Assembly (NCBI GenBank): GCA_022393335.1
Contig: JAJEKB010021159.1
Coordinates: 1,005,419-1,069,418 of the forward strand
Reading direction: 5' to 3'
Length of the DNA: 64,000 nt
Source of the DNA: Macrotrachela quadricornifera
Lineage: Eukaryota; Rotifera; Eurotatoria; Philodinida; Philodinidae
The number at the start of each line of letters is the position of its first letter. The stretch's first letter is position 1. Positions 1 to 11,647 of this stretch are shown piece by piece. The translations under genes were made by a program, and so were the position numbers. The notes under the pieces are model-generated. The model was not told the origin of the DNA. It saw nothing but the letters and a program-made list of their open reading frames with translations, and made no database searches.

Positions 1-400
1 TATCTCCTATATCTCCTATATCTCCTATAACCCCTATATCTCCTATATCTCCTATATCTCCTATATCTCCTATATCTCCTATATCTTATATAAGCCGTCC
101 ACCTATACCCACTATAGGCCCTTAAGACACATACCCTCTGTCCGCGTTTTGGCTTGTGTTTCTCTTTCCGTGGCACCCTCAGCGAGAGAGATGCCCATTA
201 AGTGCCCCTCTCGTGTTTCCGTGGCACCCTCATAGAGAGACACGCCCTCTGTCTCCGTTTCCGCGGCACCCTCAGCGAGAGAGATGCCCATTGAGTGTCC
301 TCTTGTGTGTCCGTGGCACCCTCATCGAGTGACACGCCCTCCGTCTATGTTTCCATCCTATATCTCCTATATCTCCTATATCTCCTATATCTGCTACGTT
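1..400. repeat. Tandem repeats: 9 bp minisatellite and ~105 bp unit
   Basis: Bases 1-86 and about 357-390 are runs of a 9 bp unit (tatctccta) with occasional variants. Between them, about 168-350, is a GC-richer repeat with two copies of a roughly 105 bp unit. Each copy is built from two related halves starting with 'ccgtggcaccctca' and ending in variants of 'gagagatgccc' or 'gacacgccctc'. No coding frame spans it. It is a simple satellite-like block of no evident function, cut by the window edge. Confidence 0.85.
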
Positions 401-640
401 TTACTCTCTTAGCATTTAATCGAGTTTCCGGGGATATTCTCCAAACGCATCATATGATAATTATATATTGAATAAGCATGGTTATATTGAGAATAATATA
501 AATGAATATATGTTACAAAGCATAAATGTAATACAAACATAGAAACAATAATTATACAACATCTGAGTAAATAAAACATGAATAAGCTAATGTCAGTGAA
601 GATCAAATGAAATTATTGAAAAAAAATGTCATAAATCTTT

Positions 641-3600
641 TCATTGTTCTGGTGTAACACGAAAACGATTTTTCAGTTTTTTGAATATTTTAACAAGATA
701 TGGTGAGATTAATCGAATGATGATGGATAAACCAACATACACACTTAAAAATGTAGTTAACAGTTCAAGTAGATCAAATCGATAATAATATCTACGAGTA
801 CAAGAAGTCGGAGCACAGCTATTGAAAAAATTTTCATAAGACACATTCTGTATCCATGATTCAATAAACATTTCATTAGCTAATGTCTCGACTGTATCAT
901 TAATATTGAATCGTGTCAATGAGGCGTTCAGTTGAATTGGGTTACCCGTTTCATTCTTGTACTGTTTCAGATACATGGGATCTATTCCCATTGCTAGCCG
1001 AAACGCTTCAATACATTCCATAGAATAGAAACAAGACAATGACGAGAGAAGTATTGTTTCGAGAGTAAAACAACCTAACACTATACCCTCGAATATATAA
1101 GTTATATTCGGTCCTAAAAATTGTGCTGGTGCTGTACAAGTTTGCAAAGTAGCACAAGAACAACTTGCATTTTGTTTTGTATTAACATAATTCATAGGGA
1201 CACTACCAAAAGAGGTTTGATTTTTCACGTCTTTTCCAGTCACCACTAGTCGCCAATTTGTTGTGAATACAGCCATCAAAGCATTTCCTTGGATATTTCT
1301 ACGAATAAGATATAATGTTGCAATGAATTCCATTGGTATCTTCTTTTGAAGTTGATTTAATGTCACATTCATTTGATTATTAAATTGAATTCGAGATATT
1401 AATTGATTGATGAACAGAAACGAAGTATTAAATATCATTATATTATTATCAACACCCTTTTCAACTAACGTGCAAAGCTGTTGCAGACTCGTATAAAATG
1501 GACCTATGAAACTTCTGAAATCGTATTTGCCAAAAAGACTTCCTTGAATGTATGGAGTACCTAAACAATACATAATGATGTATCTATGATCAATAGATAT
1601 TCATTAAATGTAGTTTTGCTCCTTTATTAGAATTTTGATTTCTCAGTCGCTGCAAAAGTTACTTTCATCTAAAGATTTGTTTCGATTACTTGTTTAAGTA
1701 ATGATCATTCAACTCATCAAGTTCTCAACTATTTAATACTAGAATTTGTATCGAGTGACGATTTTCAATCATTTGATTAAGTTGCAGATATATGAAATTC
1801 CTTTAATGGATATCAGTTTAGAAATTAAAAATGCTTTAATGAAGAAAATATTTTCAAACTGACAGATTTATCAATTGAGAATTGTTCGATAAATATATTT
1901 TACAATAGAAATCAGAACTTTCATATATTATGCCTCTTTTCTTTGAAACTGTAGTAAAACCTCTATAATATGAGTACCATCGAATATTCATTTGAAATCT
2001 TTTCCCGATAGTAAAAGATAATCTTCGTCTTTTCAATAGTTTATTCATTCATATATTCATCTTGTTTTCGCAAAAAAATGATTTTATGAGAACATGATAC
2101 TAAACTCTTCTAAAATCTCTATCGAAGAAACTGAAAATAGAGATTTTAGAAATTCCCCAAACTGTCTATCTGTACGTTTTCTACATGGTTACTGGTTACT
2201 ATATGGTAACTATGATCAAAACAACGATCTGATGGCTATGGTTTAATTGGTCATCAAATGAGTATAAAAGAAATCAGATATATGTGGTCTACAGTCAGCT
2301 CGAAATGGATAAGATTGTATATATAAAGATGTTGATTTCAGACAAATGGGGATATATGTAGAGAGGTTCGAGTGGATAGAGAAGTTTTTCGAAGTAGGAT
2401 GAAGGGCCGTCAGAAACTATCGATATATTTCGTTATCTTATGTATAAAGTGAAAAGTGTACACTAATGGATTCATTGTTTTCAACGTATTTGCAACAAGC
2501 TAATTTATTCTTTGTTTCTTCCTTTTCATATAGTTTCTCATATGAAGTTCCATACTTTTCTCCAGAATACACACATTCTCTATGCACATTGGCTTCACGT
2601 AACAATAGCTGAGAGTGTGTTAACGGATTCCTCTTCACAATATGTTTTCTCTTCTTTCTTTTCCTTTCCCTCGATGCGATATCACTCGATCATCATGTCA
2701 TCGTCATCATCTCTTTATTGTATTCTTTCTTCTTCTGTTTCTTCCCTGGACTCATATAGTAATATATATACGCGTGTTATTATTAATCACTTTGGTCTGA
2801 GGTAGTGTGGATGTATGTGTGTATTTTCATTTTATGAATAAACAACAAATGTCCATTAGGACTTGCCGCTAACAGAGTGACGAGGTGTGTATATTCTGAG
2901 GATGATAAAAATTAATTTTCAGAATTGACGTTATACATAAACACGGTCCATTTACAGATTGAACTTTTTTGCGGTAAATATTTCTTTTTTTTTTTGTTTT
3001 CTATAATTATAAAAAGTGTGTCTCCTTGTCAAGTTCTAATATTGCGATTTATATATCCTTAATTTTCACTGGAAAAAATTTTAGTTTTTAAATAAACCGT
3101 GTTTATACATAATGTCAATTCTGAAAATCAATTTTTTTGATCGTTTATAGTACACTTATCATACTATCAATATCATCGACTACTTAGCATTGAAGTTAGA
3201 AGAGGCTGACCTTCCAAGAAATTGAGACGATTATTATTAAAATGGAAGAGTATGCTTCTTTTCAAGTTTAGAATGAGAACTGAGCGACAAAACATCTTAG
3301 GCCTGTCTTAAAAACTGTTCTGGCTCCGTCACTGCTGCTACTTTCTATAGTGCTCCTAAATAACTAACAAGAAAAGACTCCTAAGTGTGCCGTTGAAACA
3401 TTATGAATGTGGTACACTAAATGCCCTAATTAAAAAGATTTCTACCACAACTTTTATTGAAGCAGCCTTAGTCGTTAATTGTGTTCGATTAAACATTTGA
3501 GCATCTGATGTAGCAAACCCATGCAATTTCAACAGAAATCTGAGGAACACTCAAGCAGACTTTCGAGGGGTTTTTCGACTCCTCCATTTTGTGTTGTCGA

Positions 3601-5337
3601 TACCTTCGAAAACATCCATCGCCGAGTGCTCGATCCATCGGAAAATGGCACTCCGAGCTCTTGATTTCCAAATCCTATAGATCAAGAACTCGATCCTCAA
3701 ACAATGCTTCCAAAGACCTTTCAAAGCTTTGATTTTGGACTTCTAGAACTTTCGAGTTACCGAGTCTCAAGTTCTTGACCCATCAGATTTGGTAATCGAG
3801 AACTCAGAGTGCCATTTTCCGATGGGTCGAGCGCTTGACGCGTCCATCACACGTCTTTTCTAGCTCACTTGGGCACACTCAGAGATTTTCCTTTATAAGA
3901 GTGACTATGTCCGTGAGTCAATTTCAGTAATCTGGGGCTAAATGAATTGTTGCATGATGAACGTTGCTTGTAGATAAATGTCCGGTAGTTTTAACTGGTG
4001 AATTTGACGGCGTTAAGCATAGCGATGTACCGAGACTTTCGGGTGAAACAATCTCAGTTTCGGCCATGTTTCGGTATCTGAATTTTGGTTTTTTCGATTT
4101 CTCCCGCACTGTGCTTTTTATCGACATCGTTAGCATAAGGGTCTTTGATGTTAACAACGTTAAATTTTCAAAATTTCCTTTGAAAAACCAAATTATGAGT
4201 GGAAACGATCCTTTTTTTCGTGAAAGGAGTCGAAAATATAGAAAAGTGTTTTGTATAAATGCAAAGCGAAAACAAGATTGATACAAAGTTAGTCTCTGCG
4301 AGATCCAAGACAAACCGAGACTTTCGGCCGCGGTACATCCCTAGTTAGGTACAGAAAATAAAAGTAATCGTTCCATAATTCCCGTTGTTTTTCTAAGGTT
4401 TGATAGAATTTCTTTCCCATCTTTTTTTTCATCTTATAATCCATTTGTTTCAGTAACGTTAACAAAAATAAGAAATCTTTCGGAATCATTTATCAGTTTT
4501 GATTTGTTCTGACATAAGTAAATTAATACGTGGTGACATTACTTGGTATTGATAGCTGATTATATGTTCAGTACATCACACACACACACTCTATATATAT
4601 ATATATATATATCTCATTACTGTTCATTATAAGATGATCGACATAACATCATTTTTTTCTGGTTCTGTGTTCAAATGATGGAACTTATGTTGCTTACATT
4701 ACAGATATTGTAATTATTCATGAGACTCAACCAAACGCTTCTATTAGAGAGGTGAATTCCGAAAAAAATTCAAATTGCTGATTCATAAATCATTCAGATT
4801 TGAGAAGGTGTTCATTGTTCAGAGTTGTCCACATATAGAGATTCCATTGTAGTGTATGAAAATTATCTGAAAACTTGAATTAAATTAGTTATGCTTACCT
4901 GCGGTCAAGGTTGTCTGAATCACATCGGTTGAACACACTTGATGGTATGCATTAACACGTAATTCTGTAACGAATTCATTGTAAGGAATTGACATACGCG
5001 TACATGGACAATTGATACCATCTGAGTACAGATCCAACAGATATTCATAATCAACAATAGAAGATAATTTATATGTTATGGTATTGCTTCGCTGAATGAT
5101 GGCTGTATAAAAGAGCAACACACTAAGACAAATTGTGAAGAGTACAAGATATACCCTAGTATATACTCTTTGTTGTCGTATATTTATTTCATCAGTCTCA
5201 GTTGTCTTATACAGATTTAGATTTATAATTGATTTCCAAGCAATACTAAAAATACGTTTGAAACGAATGAGCACAGAACGTGATGCTAAAATGATGAAAC
5301 ATAAAATGAAAATGAATATATTCTTAGTGATTATCAA
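641..5337 (-). CDS. Two-TM cysteine-rich ectodomain protein (copy 1), split by a 3.3 kb intron
   Basis: Two ORFs that look separate are the two halves of one gene. Exon 1 (5337-4899) carries an N-terminal hydrophobic span and the family motif CPC..SIPY..F...HQVCS, and ends in a donor, G|GTAAGC. Exon 2 (1560-641) follows a TTGTTTAG acceptor, encodes the rest of the ectodomain (NCSC-like cysteine pairs), CAPTSC, and a C-terminal membrane span. Both junctions are phase 1, and joining them gives about 452 residues against 439 and 448 for the two paralogues that follow. The junction also restores the family spacing HQxCS...DFR...LC. The intron (1561-4898) holds at least three inverted-repeat elements. 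Exon 1 opens with TTG and no in-frame ATG was found, so the 5' end may lie in an unseen exon. The function is unknown. Two spans around a Cys-rich domain recall DEG/ENaC channels, but no signature of that family is visible. Confidence 0.72.
2907..3140. repeat. Inverted-repeat (MITE-like) element inside the large intron
   Basis: Arms of about 45 bp (2907-2950 and 3092-3140) are reverse complements with few mismatches. They share the core cagaattgac / gtcaattctg and acacggt / accgtgt. There is no coding capacity. It is one of the insertions that expanded the intron of the first membrane-protein gene. Confidence 0.75.
3620..3843. repeat. Inverted-repeat element with ~70 bp arms
   Basis: The left arm (about 3620-3688) and right arm (about 3771-3843) are reverse complements at roughly 85-90 percent by eye. 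Both contain 'atcggaaaatggcact' or its complement. It is GC-richer than its surroundings, non-coding, and lies inside the 3.3 kb intron. Confidence 0.75.
4022..4347. repeat. Possible short-TIR element
   Basis: A left end 'cgatgtaccgagactttcgg' is mirrored by 'ccgagactttcgg' plus 'cggtacatcc' at about 4318-4347. The arms match only over short blocks and no target duplication was identified. It lies in the same intron as the two clearer elements. Confidence 0.4.
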
Positions 5338-5351
5338 AAGTCTCCTTAAAT

Positions 5352-5573
5352 TACTACTATCGGAATTTAAAAAAAAGGCAGTCGAGCAAAATGCTTATAG
5401 CTTTTTAACTCCGATAGCGAGAGCCCTGTGGTCTTCATTATTCGACAGAAGGAACTGGAGTACGTTACCAGTACTTTCTTTCGAGTAATGAAGACCACAG
5501 GACCCTCGCTATTGGAGTTAAAAAGCTATAAGCATTTTGCCCGACTGCCTTTTTTAAAATTCCGATAGTAGTA
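5352..5573. repeat. Near-perfect palindromic MITE (222 bp)
   Basis: The left arm (5352-5440) and right arm (5486-5573) are almost exact reverse complements, starting tactactatcgg and ending ccgatagtagta, around a 45 bp loop. It contains no ORF of its own. It sits 14 bp from the 5' limit of the first membrane-protein exon, between copies 1 and 2, and so may have displaced the original promoter or first exon. The boundary TA could be a Tc1/mariner-type target duplication. Confidence 0.88.
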
Positions 5574-5763
5574 TTAATACTATCTAACGAGTTTTCTTGT
5601 GACGCACAGCAAACTTTAAAGCCAAGCAGTTATATAATCAATATTTACTGTAAAATATTTCTGAGATTATAAGTGATTGTTAATACTTATTCGATCTATT
5701 TAAAAGTACTTCGTCTGGAAACTCTTAATACCAATAAAATTGATGTTAACTATGATATTTCAT

Positions 5764-7083
5764 CTACTTACAATCTTGAACTTCTGATTTTTTACAAGCG
5801 TCAATAACAAAGAAAATAAGCTTGCCAAAACATGGTACAAGTATCCGAAGAATTTTATTAAGTCCACTACATACAGAAATGAGAAGTAACAATCCTACGA
5901 TGATATCACGACGTTGTACAATTGTATATGAACAAGAAATGGGTGCACATCCGCTATAATAATGATTGAAATCTGTATCATTATTGATCCATGTTTCCAT
6001 AAACATTTCTTGAAGTAAATATGTAAGTAATTGATTATTTCCAAATCGGGTTGGTACTGATGTATTAAGAGGTTTGATATTTAATGGAATTGGAGACTGA
6101 ATGAATATTGAATAAGATTTTTGAATATTTTTCAGATAAGTATCATTATACCACCAATTAAACGGTGATATTAAGAATCCAGCTAAAGGTACACAGCCAA
6201 TTGGTAATTCGGAAAAAAAGTGTTCAAATTGAAGAGAATTGGTTCCATTTGTATATATGAAGGTTTGTCCAGAGCAAGTGAGTGTGTTCGTTGGACAATT
6301 ACAGATACCGCTGGATGTGAAAACACCGTTGTGTACAGTAACACCTGTCCTGTAGGAAAGATCATTAATAATGAATGTACCATCTCTGCCAATGTTAATA
6401 CGAGAATTTGTATTTGCACCTGTTAAAAAAGAGTTGCAGATAAAAGAAATATTGATCCAATTAAACATATAATTAAAGTCGTATCGGATGTTATTAACAT
6501 AGGTTGTAATCAAGGCTTGAGTTTGTTCTATGAAAAGTGATCGTGAAAGAACATGATCATTTATAAATGGAGTGTTAGTAAATATACGATGCGCATCGTT
6601 AATGTTGGTTTTCATTAGTGAGCAAAAAGTAGCCAGAAGTTGAAAATAAGCGGCGCCTATTGTACGAAAGTCGTGTACCAACTCTGTGTTTGTCCATAGA
6701 GGTAAAAGAATAGGATCAAAAGATGCCAAATACTTGAGCCATGCTGATGAAACTAAATCACTTGAACATACTTGATGTAAGACGAATGTGACATTGAGAA
6801 AAGTTCCATATGGAATGGACACTTGTGAGCAAGGACATTGTAATGTGTCTGAATGGTCATTGTACAATTCGTCATAAGTAGCAAGAGATGGATGTGGAAT
6901 TGTCACTATTTGGTTTTCAACAACAAGAAATATGTAGAATCCAGCAGCAATCGAAGAAATAACGAGTAGAAAAATAAAAATACGTGTTACAAATTGTTCA
7001 CGAAAAATGTTGATAGGTGTACGTGGTTTTTGACTTTGAAAAAGATTTAAATTGACAATTTTTTGTTGAATGTACTGTAACAA
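5764..7083 (-). CDS. Two-TM cysteine-rich ectodomain protein (copy 2)
   Basis: Open frame of 439 residues. The order is a basic N-terminus; a hydrophobic span at about residues 33-57 (TRIFIFLLVISSIAAGF); the family block CPCSQVSIPYGTF...HQVCSS; a Cys-rich ectodomain with many N-x-S/T sites and an ICNCPTNTLTC cluster; CAPISC; and a second span at about 395-425. It aligns along its length with copies 1 and 3. The first codon of the open frame is TTG and no in-frame ATG is seen nearby, so the true start may be in a spliced upstream exon. Role unknown; predicted plasma-membrane protein with both termini inside and a disulfide-rich outer domain (inference from topology). Confidence 0.75.
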   Translation of the reverse strand: MLQYIQQKIVNLNLFQSQKPRTPINIFREQFVTRIFIFLLVISSIAAGFYIFLVVENQIVTIPHPSLATYDELYNDHSDTLQCPCSQVSIPYGTFLNVTFVLHQVCSSDLVSSAWLKYLASFDPILLPLWTNTELVHDFRTIGAAYFQLLATFCSLMKTNINDAHRIFTNTPFINDHVLSRSLFIEQTQALITTYVNNIRYDFNYMFNWINISFICNSFLTGANTNSRINIGRDGTFIINDLSYRTGVTVHNGVFTSSGICNCPTNTLTCSGQTFIYTNGTNSLQFEHFFSELPIGCVPLAGFLISPFNWWYNDTYLKNIQKSYSIFIQSPIPLNIKPLNTSVPTRFGNNQLLTYLLQEMFMETWINNDTDFNHYYSGCAPISCSYTIVQRRDIIVGLLLLISVCSGLNKILRILVPCFGKLIFFVIDACKKSEVQDCK

Positions 7084-7509
7084 TCGTCGCAGACGAATTA
7101 TGATAGCATGTACTATAAATATATCATTTATACATTGAGAAAATAAATTATATATTCATATTTTTATGTAATTATTAGATCAAAGCATTTAACAATAGAG
7201 ATAGAAGAAATAGTAGTCAGACATTCACTGACTACTTTTTCGTTTTGTCACTAATGCATGATATCCATAGGACAACAAATTCGTATGTTTCTTTTCTTTC
7301 ATTCTGTTGAGTTATACGATAAATGAATATAAAAATTCTTTTCAATGGATAACGTCAATCAGTGATAGAACGAAAAAATGTTTAGTGAGTGAGAGAGTGA
7401 CTGCTATTGCTCCTATTCATAATATATTATTATAGAAGTCACAGATTGCGAAACTGAATTCTATGAAGTTATAGTACACGATTGAAAATAAAAGGTAAGT
7501 TATTTTCAA

Positions 7510-8856
7510 TCAAGTAATATGAATTTTTGTTATTTTGTGAAGTAGCAGGTTAAAAGATTCTATCATAGAAATGAATTTTTGCTTACACCTCATTTGTAGA
7601 GACGGTCTTACAAGTGATCTATTGGTGTTTAATCCATCTCTGTTTTTCCATTTTAATATCATTTTGACTATAAAAAGTGTAATAAATTTCAGTACTAATG
7701 ATAAGCCACCAAAGACACCAATGATTGTAGTAACAACAAAAAGAATATCGAAACGATGTGTATATGAATAAGTACAATAAGCAGGATTGCATTGTAAATA
7801 AAACAAATCAAATCGAATTTCATTGATCATTTCATCAATCATTAGTTCATCCAAGAGCATTTCTACAGTTGCATTTACTGAAAAATGTTTGTTTGAATCA
7901 TTTAACAGTGGTTCCACAACTAGAGACAATGATGGATGCAACAGAGAAAGACACGTTCGATTGTAGTAGCATTCAAATGTAGAAGCAAGTATACCATCAA
8001 TAAGCAAACAATCAATTATTATTCCTGGTATGATGATTAGTTGATCATAACTATCATTAAAACTACCAAAACGTGGACAACCTTCATTGTTTATACAAGA
8101 ACAATTATCAAACATGCGTGGTGAAAACTTCGGAGAGGGGGGTCCATTCGAATTTACTGGTAGATTACGTAAATAATAATTAGTTGCCAAAGCTGAGACC
8201 ATTTGGTTTCCACTTGTTATGCGTCGAATAAATAATAAATTGCGACGAAGTTTTACTTGAGCTGCATTAATATGGCTGTCAAGAGTTGTCTGAACTTGAA
8301 TTCGAACATCTTCTTCAGTAAGTGCGATCGGAGTAAAAGTGGAGGATGCACTAAATCCAGCTATAATATTAGTCCATGTTTGATTGCTTATGACACAAAA
8401 ACTTGCGATGATTTGCCAAAAATTGCTAAGAGTTCTGCGAAAATCAACTGATGACACAAATGAACTGTTTTGTTGTACAAATACCAGATCAATCCATGTC
8501 TGTTGAATAAATTGACTAGAACAAATTTGATGAAAATTAACGTGAGTAGTGACAAATGTGCCATAAGTAATACTGATATTTGAGCAAGGGCAAGTAACAG
8601 TATTTGGATATTTGTTTAATAATTGCAAAAACCTTGGATATGAAGATGAGTATTCAATCTTGTTAACGGGTCGAATTATCAAAGCAGTAGCAATTATAAT
8701 AATGAGAATGGAAACACCTAATGAGCAAATGAAGATACGAGTGGCAAGTTGTTCCTTTGGGAGTGTTTGTTCATCACTCGTAGGCTTTTTGTAAAGATTA
8801 AGTTTAAGAAAAGATTGCCATAAACGATTGGCCAAATTGCGTGCCATTTCAATCAT
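7510..8856 (-). CDS. Two-TM cysteine-rich ectodomain protein (copy 3)
   Basis: 448 residues from a clear ATG at 8856. The N-terminal cytosolic segment ends in LATRIFICSLG, followed by a long hydrophobic span (about 40-62), the family block CPCSNISITYGTF...HQICSS, several N-glycosylation sites, a CSCINNEGC cluster, CNPAYC, and a second span at about 380-410 with a basic cytosolic tail about 40 residues longer than in copies 1 and 2. It is the best-defined member of the cluster because start, stop and both spans lie in one uninterrupted frame. Function unknown; the same-strand tandem arrangement suggests local duplication. Confidence 0.82.
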   Translation of the reverse strand: MIEMARNLANRLWQSFLKLNLYKKPTSDEQTLPKEQLATRIFICSLGVSILIIIIATALIIRPVNKIEYSSSYPRFLQLLNKYPNTVTCPCSNISITYGTFVTTHVNFHQICSSQFIQQTWIDLVFVQQNSSFVSSVDFRRTLSNFWQIIASFCVISNQTWTNIIAGFSASSTFTPIALTEEDVRIQVQTTLDSHINAAQVKLRRNLLFIRRITSGNQMVSALATNYYLRNLPVNSNGPPSPKFSPRMFDNCSCINNEGCPRFGSFNDSYDQLIIIPGIIIDCLLIDGILASTFECYYNRTCLSLLHPSLSLVVEPLLNDSNKHFSVNATVEMLLDELMIDEMINEIRFDLFYLQCNPAYCTYSYTHRFDILFVVTTIIGVFGGLSLVLKFITLFIVKMILKWKNRDGLNTNRSLVRPSLQMRCKQKFISMIESFNLLLHKITKIHIT

Positions 8857-9776
8857 GCTTTCAGCACAATTATAACAAAATAATAGTGATATCTTTAATG
8901 AGAAAACAAAATAAACTCAGATTCTCCTATTTTATTGAAAAGAGCATCCTGAGTATTTTACTGATAATTGAAGTTACCTATATCACAGAGAAATAATATT
9001 TCCGTATCGACTAATATAAAAAATAATAAGTGGCGCATAGAGAACTACCTTGTTTGTAACATATTTTTAAAATTTCTTCTCTATTATCCCATTGATTAAA
9101 TTTATGTCATTATAGCTCTTGAAATTCTGCACAAAATGTTATACTTTATCTATCTAACAAATATTGTCTCATCAATTTTATTCGATTAAGTGCAATTCTA
9201 CAGTAAGATCAAGGATAGAATTTAAAATATATTTTTTCAATTTTTTTGGTTAACCATTCAATCTTGTCCTTATTATAATGTAGTCTCGATTCATAGTGTC
9301 AGCTTATTTATTCCATCAACTGTAATTTAATGCAAATAAATCCGATGAATTTGATGATCACTTGTTGTGTGTGAGATGGACATCGTTTTACTGATACATT
9401 CATTCGTTTCTTAACATTTTATTGTTAAATTTTGGAATTACTGAAAGAACATTATTGCATTCATTGTTCTCTTTTATAGTAACGCTGAAATCTAACAACA
9501 AAACAATGGGAAACAAGTGGATATATCCATAAAACGATGTAAGAATTTACATATATCACCTCAGTTAAATTTGGTGTGCTGATCAGTTTCCTACATTCTT
9601 CCGAAAGAACCATTGACTACCAAATTTATCTGATTTATGTTCACCAGATTGTAGTTTATGGAATGAATAAGCTGAAGCTATGAATTGACATCACATGATA
9701 ACAAAGGCAACATTAAGAGACGAAATAAGACGGTCAGACAAAAAAACTAAAAGAGAAAAACAATTTAAACTGTATC
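8857..9776. other. No gene seen
   Basis: AT-rich sequence upstream of copy 3 of the membrane-protein family. It should include that gene's promoter, but no convincing motif, ORF or repeat was recognised. Confidence 0.5.
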
Positions 9777-9947
9777 CAGGCAGTAAAAATCGATAAAATA
9801 ACATGTAATAACACATTAAAAACCATACTTTAATACCAAAAACGATCTTTTATTTTTTGAAAAAGATAAGTTTGCAATTGATTCGAAAAAACAGTTTCCC
9901 GTTTGAAAACGTAAAAACCGCACATTTTATCGTTTTTTGCTGCCTGA
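9777..9947. repeat. Short MITE with ~23 bp TIRs
   Basis: The left end caggcagtaaaaatcgataa is mirrored by ttatcgttttttgctgcctg at the right end, with one mismatch and a small indel. The interior is AT-rich and non-coding. Its transposon class cannot be assigned from so short a TIR. Confidence 0.65.
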
Positions 9948-11209
9948 GTAGATTTTGAGGTCACACATCCTCCGTATACAATAAGAACCTTGAATTATAT
10001 TGTGAGCATTGATTATGGTTATGAAGAGTTATCCACCGACGAGAAGTTAAATTTAGTATAAACTATAGATATTCAACAGTCAATGTTCCTAATAATAACA
10101 GATTTTCCGGAGATCTGTGTCGTTCCGTTTTTACACTGTCATTTCTTGTGATTACAAAAACGTTTTTTTACATATTTTAGTGCAGAAATGTCTGCTACAT
10201 CGAATGATGTAAAGGTCAATCAATTAACTAGTAAAATAATTAAATAATTAGCAATAGCTTACGAGTAACTGAAATTGCTCTTATTAGGAGCACTCTTTCA
10301 AATAAGACCAACACGAGAAAAAGTGTTCCTAATAAAGAGACGTACGTAGGTTACATATAAAATAGAAAAAATTCAGTAAATGAAAAAGTAGTGTCACAGA
10401 TCCCAGAAATCGCAGATCTCCAAACACATGTTTCATATACTGATGACATTAGAACATCGTATGGAATTATTACACAGTAATGATATTTTTTTAACTATCT
10501 CGAGCTCCTAAGGAAGATGCCATATCTCTACAAGAGGTGCTACACCTTGTTAGATCCGTAAATCCGTTGATGTATATATATATATTTATTCAANNNNNNN
10601 NNNATAGAATAATTCTTTATGGAATGTGTCTTATAAATATTCTATAACACACCTTAAAGGTTTACAGCTCCTCATGAAAAAGCTGTTAGCGCAAAGCCTG
10701 CGGGATTAAAATGTGAAACACGATATAGGTGCTGTGGCTGATTATACAGAAACTGTTTAGTTCTATGCCTCTTATGAATTCACAACACTGTCTGTCACGG
10801 CCTGTGACAGTCTTCGGTCACGGTCTGTGGGGGCGGGGTAATGGGTCCAAATTTCTACTCCTGTACACTTCAACAATCTTTCAAATTGTGTTTCACAAAT
10901 GTTTTTTCAGTATGACCTCCGCGACGATGCTGGAAATACCGTATCTCTAAGAAAGATCTGATCAAAGATACGGTATTTCTGATAGCGAGTAAGGCTAATA
11001 TCAAGTATATGCAATATATGAGATTACATGCTAATCGGGGATATTGAACTTTGCGGTATCAATTCCGCCACCGAAATCAGTTCCATTCAATTTCCAGAAT
11101 TTCTGAAATTGAGACAAGCTTGAACCAACAGTGATTCTTAATTAATCTATCACATAAGTGAGCAATTCAGCGACGGAATATCCCGAATTAGGAGGAAGCG
11201 GAATCGGGC
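9948..11209. other. Non-coding stretch with assembly gap and small hairpins
   Basis: Ten Ns at 10594-10603 mark a scaffold gap after an AT-microsatellite. Two short hairpins are visible: ctcttattaggagcactc with its near complement (10274-10342), and gaaataccgtatct / agatacggtatttc (10930-10975). No gene was recognised. Confidence 0.6.
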
Positions 11210-11213
11210 AGAA

Positions 11214-11362
11214 TCAGATGGAATTCCTGCCAATTTCTTTGAATTCCGAAATTGCAGGAACCGGTTTCCGATCTAAATCGGATGGAATCAGACGGAATTC
11301 CTACCAATTCCGTCGGATTCCGAAATTGTAGGAATTGATTTCCGACTGGAATTGGATGATCG
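11214..11362. repeat. Two tandem copies of a ~75 bp unit
   Basis: Two imperfect copies, each starting with caga(t/c)ggaattcct and containing ccgaaattg(c/t)aggaa, lie head to tail. A minus-strand frame of about 150 codons crosses them, but its composition is dictated by the repeat (many FRNP/IPS-like strings), so it is not called as a gene. Confidence 0.65.
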
Positions 11363-11647
11363 TTACATTGATAAAAGTTGATAGTATAATAATAGAAGTT
11401 GTAATCCCGGAATGGGACGAAATTCGTAGTAGTGTCAACCGATTCCGGTTTGGTTCGATTTGGAAATTCCGAAATTAAACCGAATTCTGAGAAAATGTTG
11501 TGCACTCGGTTTTTATCGAATTCTGGAAGCGGGGAAATTGGTTCCCCGCTGGAACTGGATTCGCAATGTTCAACATCGTGGAATAGGATGACTGCTCCAA
11601 CATATGGGAAGGGTGAAAACGCTTGTATATATAACATCTCATGAGAG

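Noticed and set aside
1..400. Telomeric or subtelomeric repeat at the window start
   Set aside because: The 9 bp unit tatctccta is not a known telomere motif, and the window edge is arbitrary.
3924..4313. Frames on both strands of about 105-129 codons
   Set aside because: They overlap each other inside the 3.3 kb intron and span a possible short-TIR element. No protein similarity.
641..8856. DEG/ENaC (ASC) channel identity for the two-TM family
   Set aside because: Only the overall topology fits. The conserved post-TM1 and pre-TM2 signatures of that family are not visible, so it is left as unknown.
11188..11637. Minus-strand frame of about 150 codons
   Set aside because: It runs through a 75 bp tandem repeat, and its amino acid pattern repeats with it. 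No family similarity.
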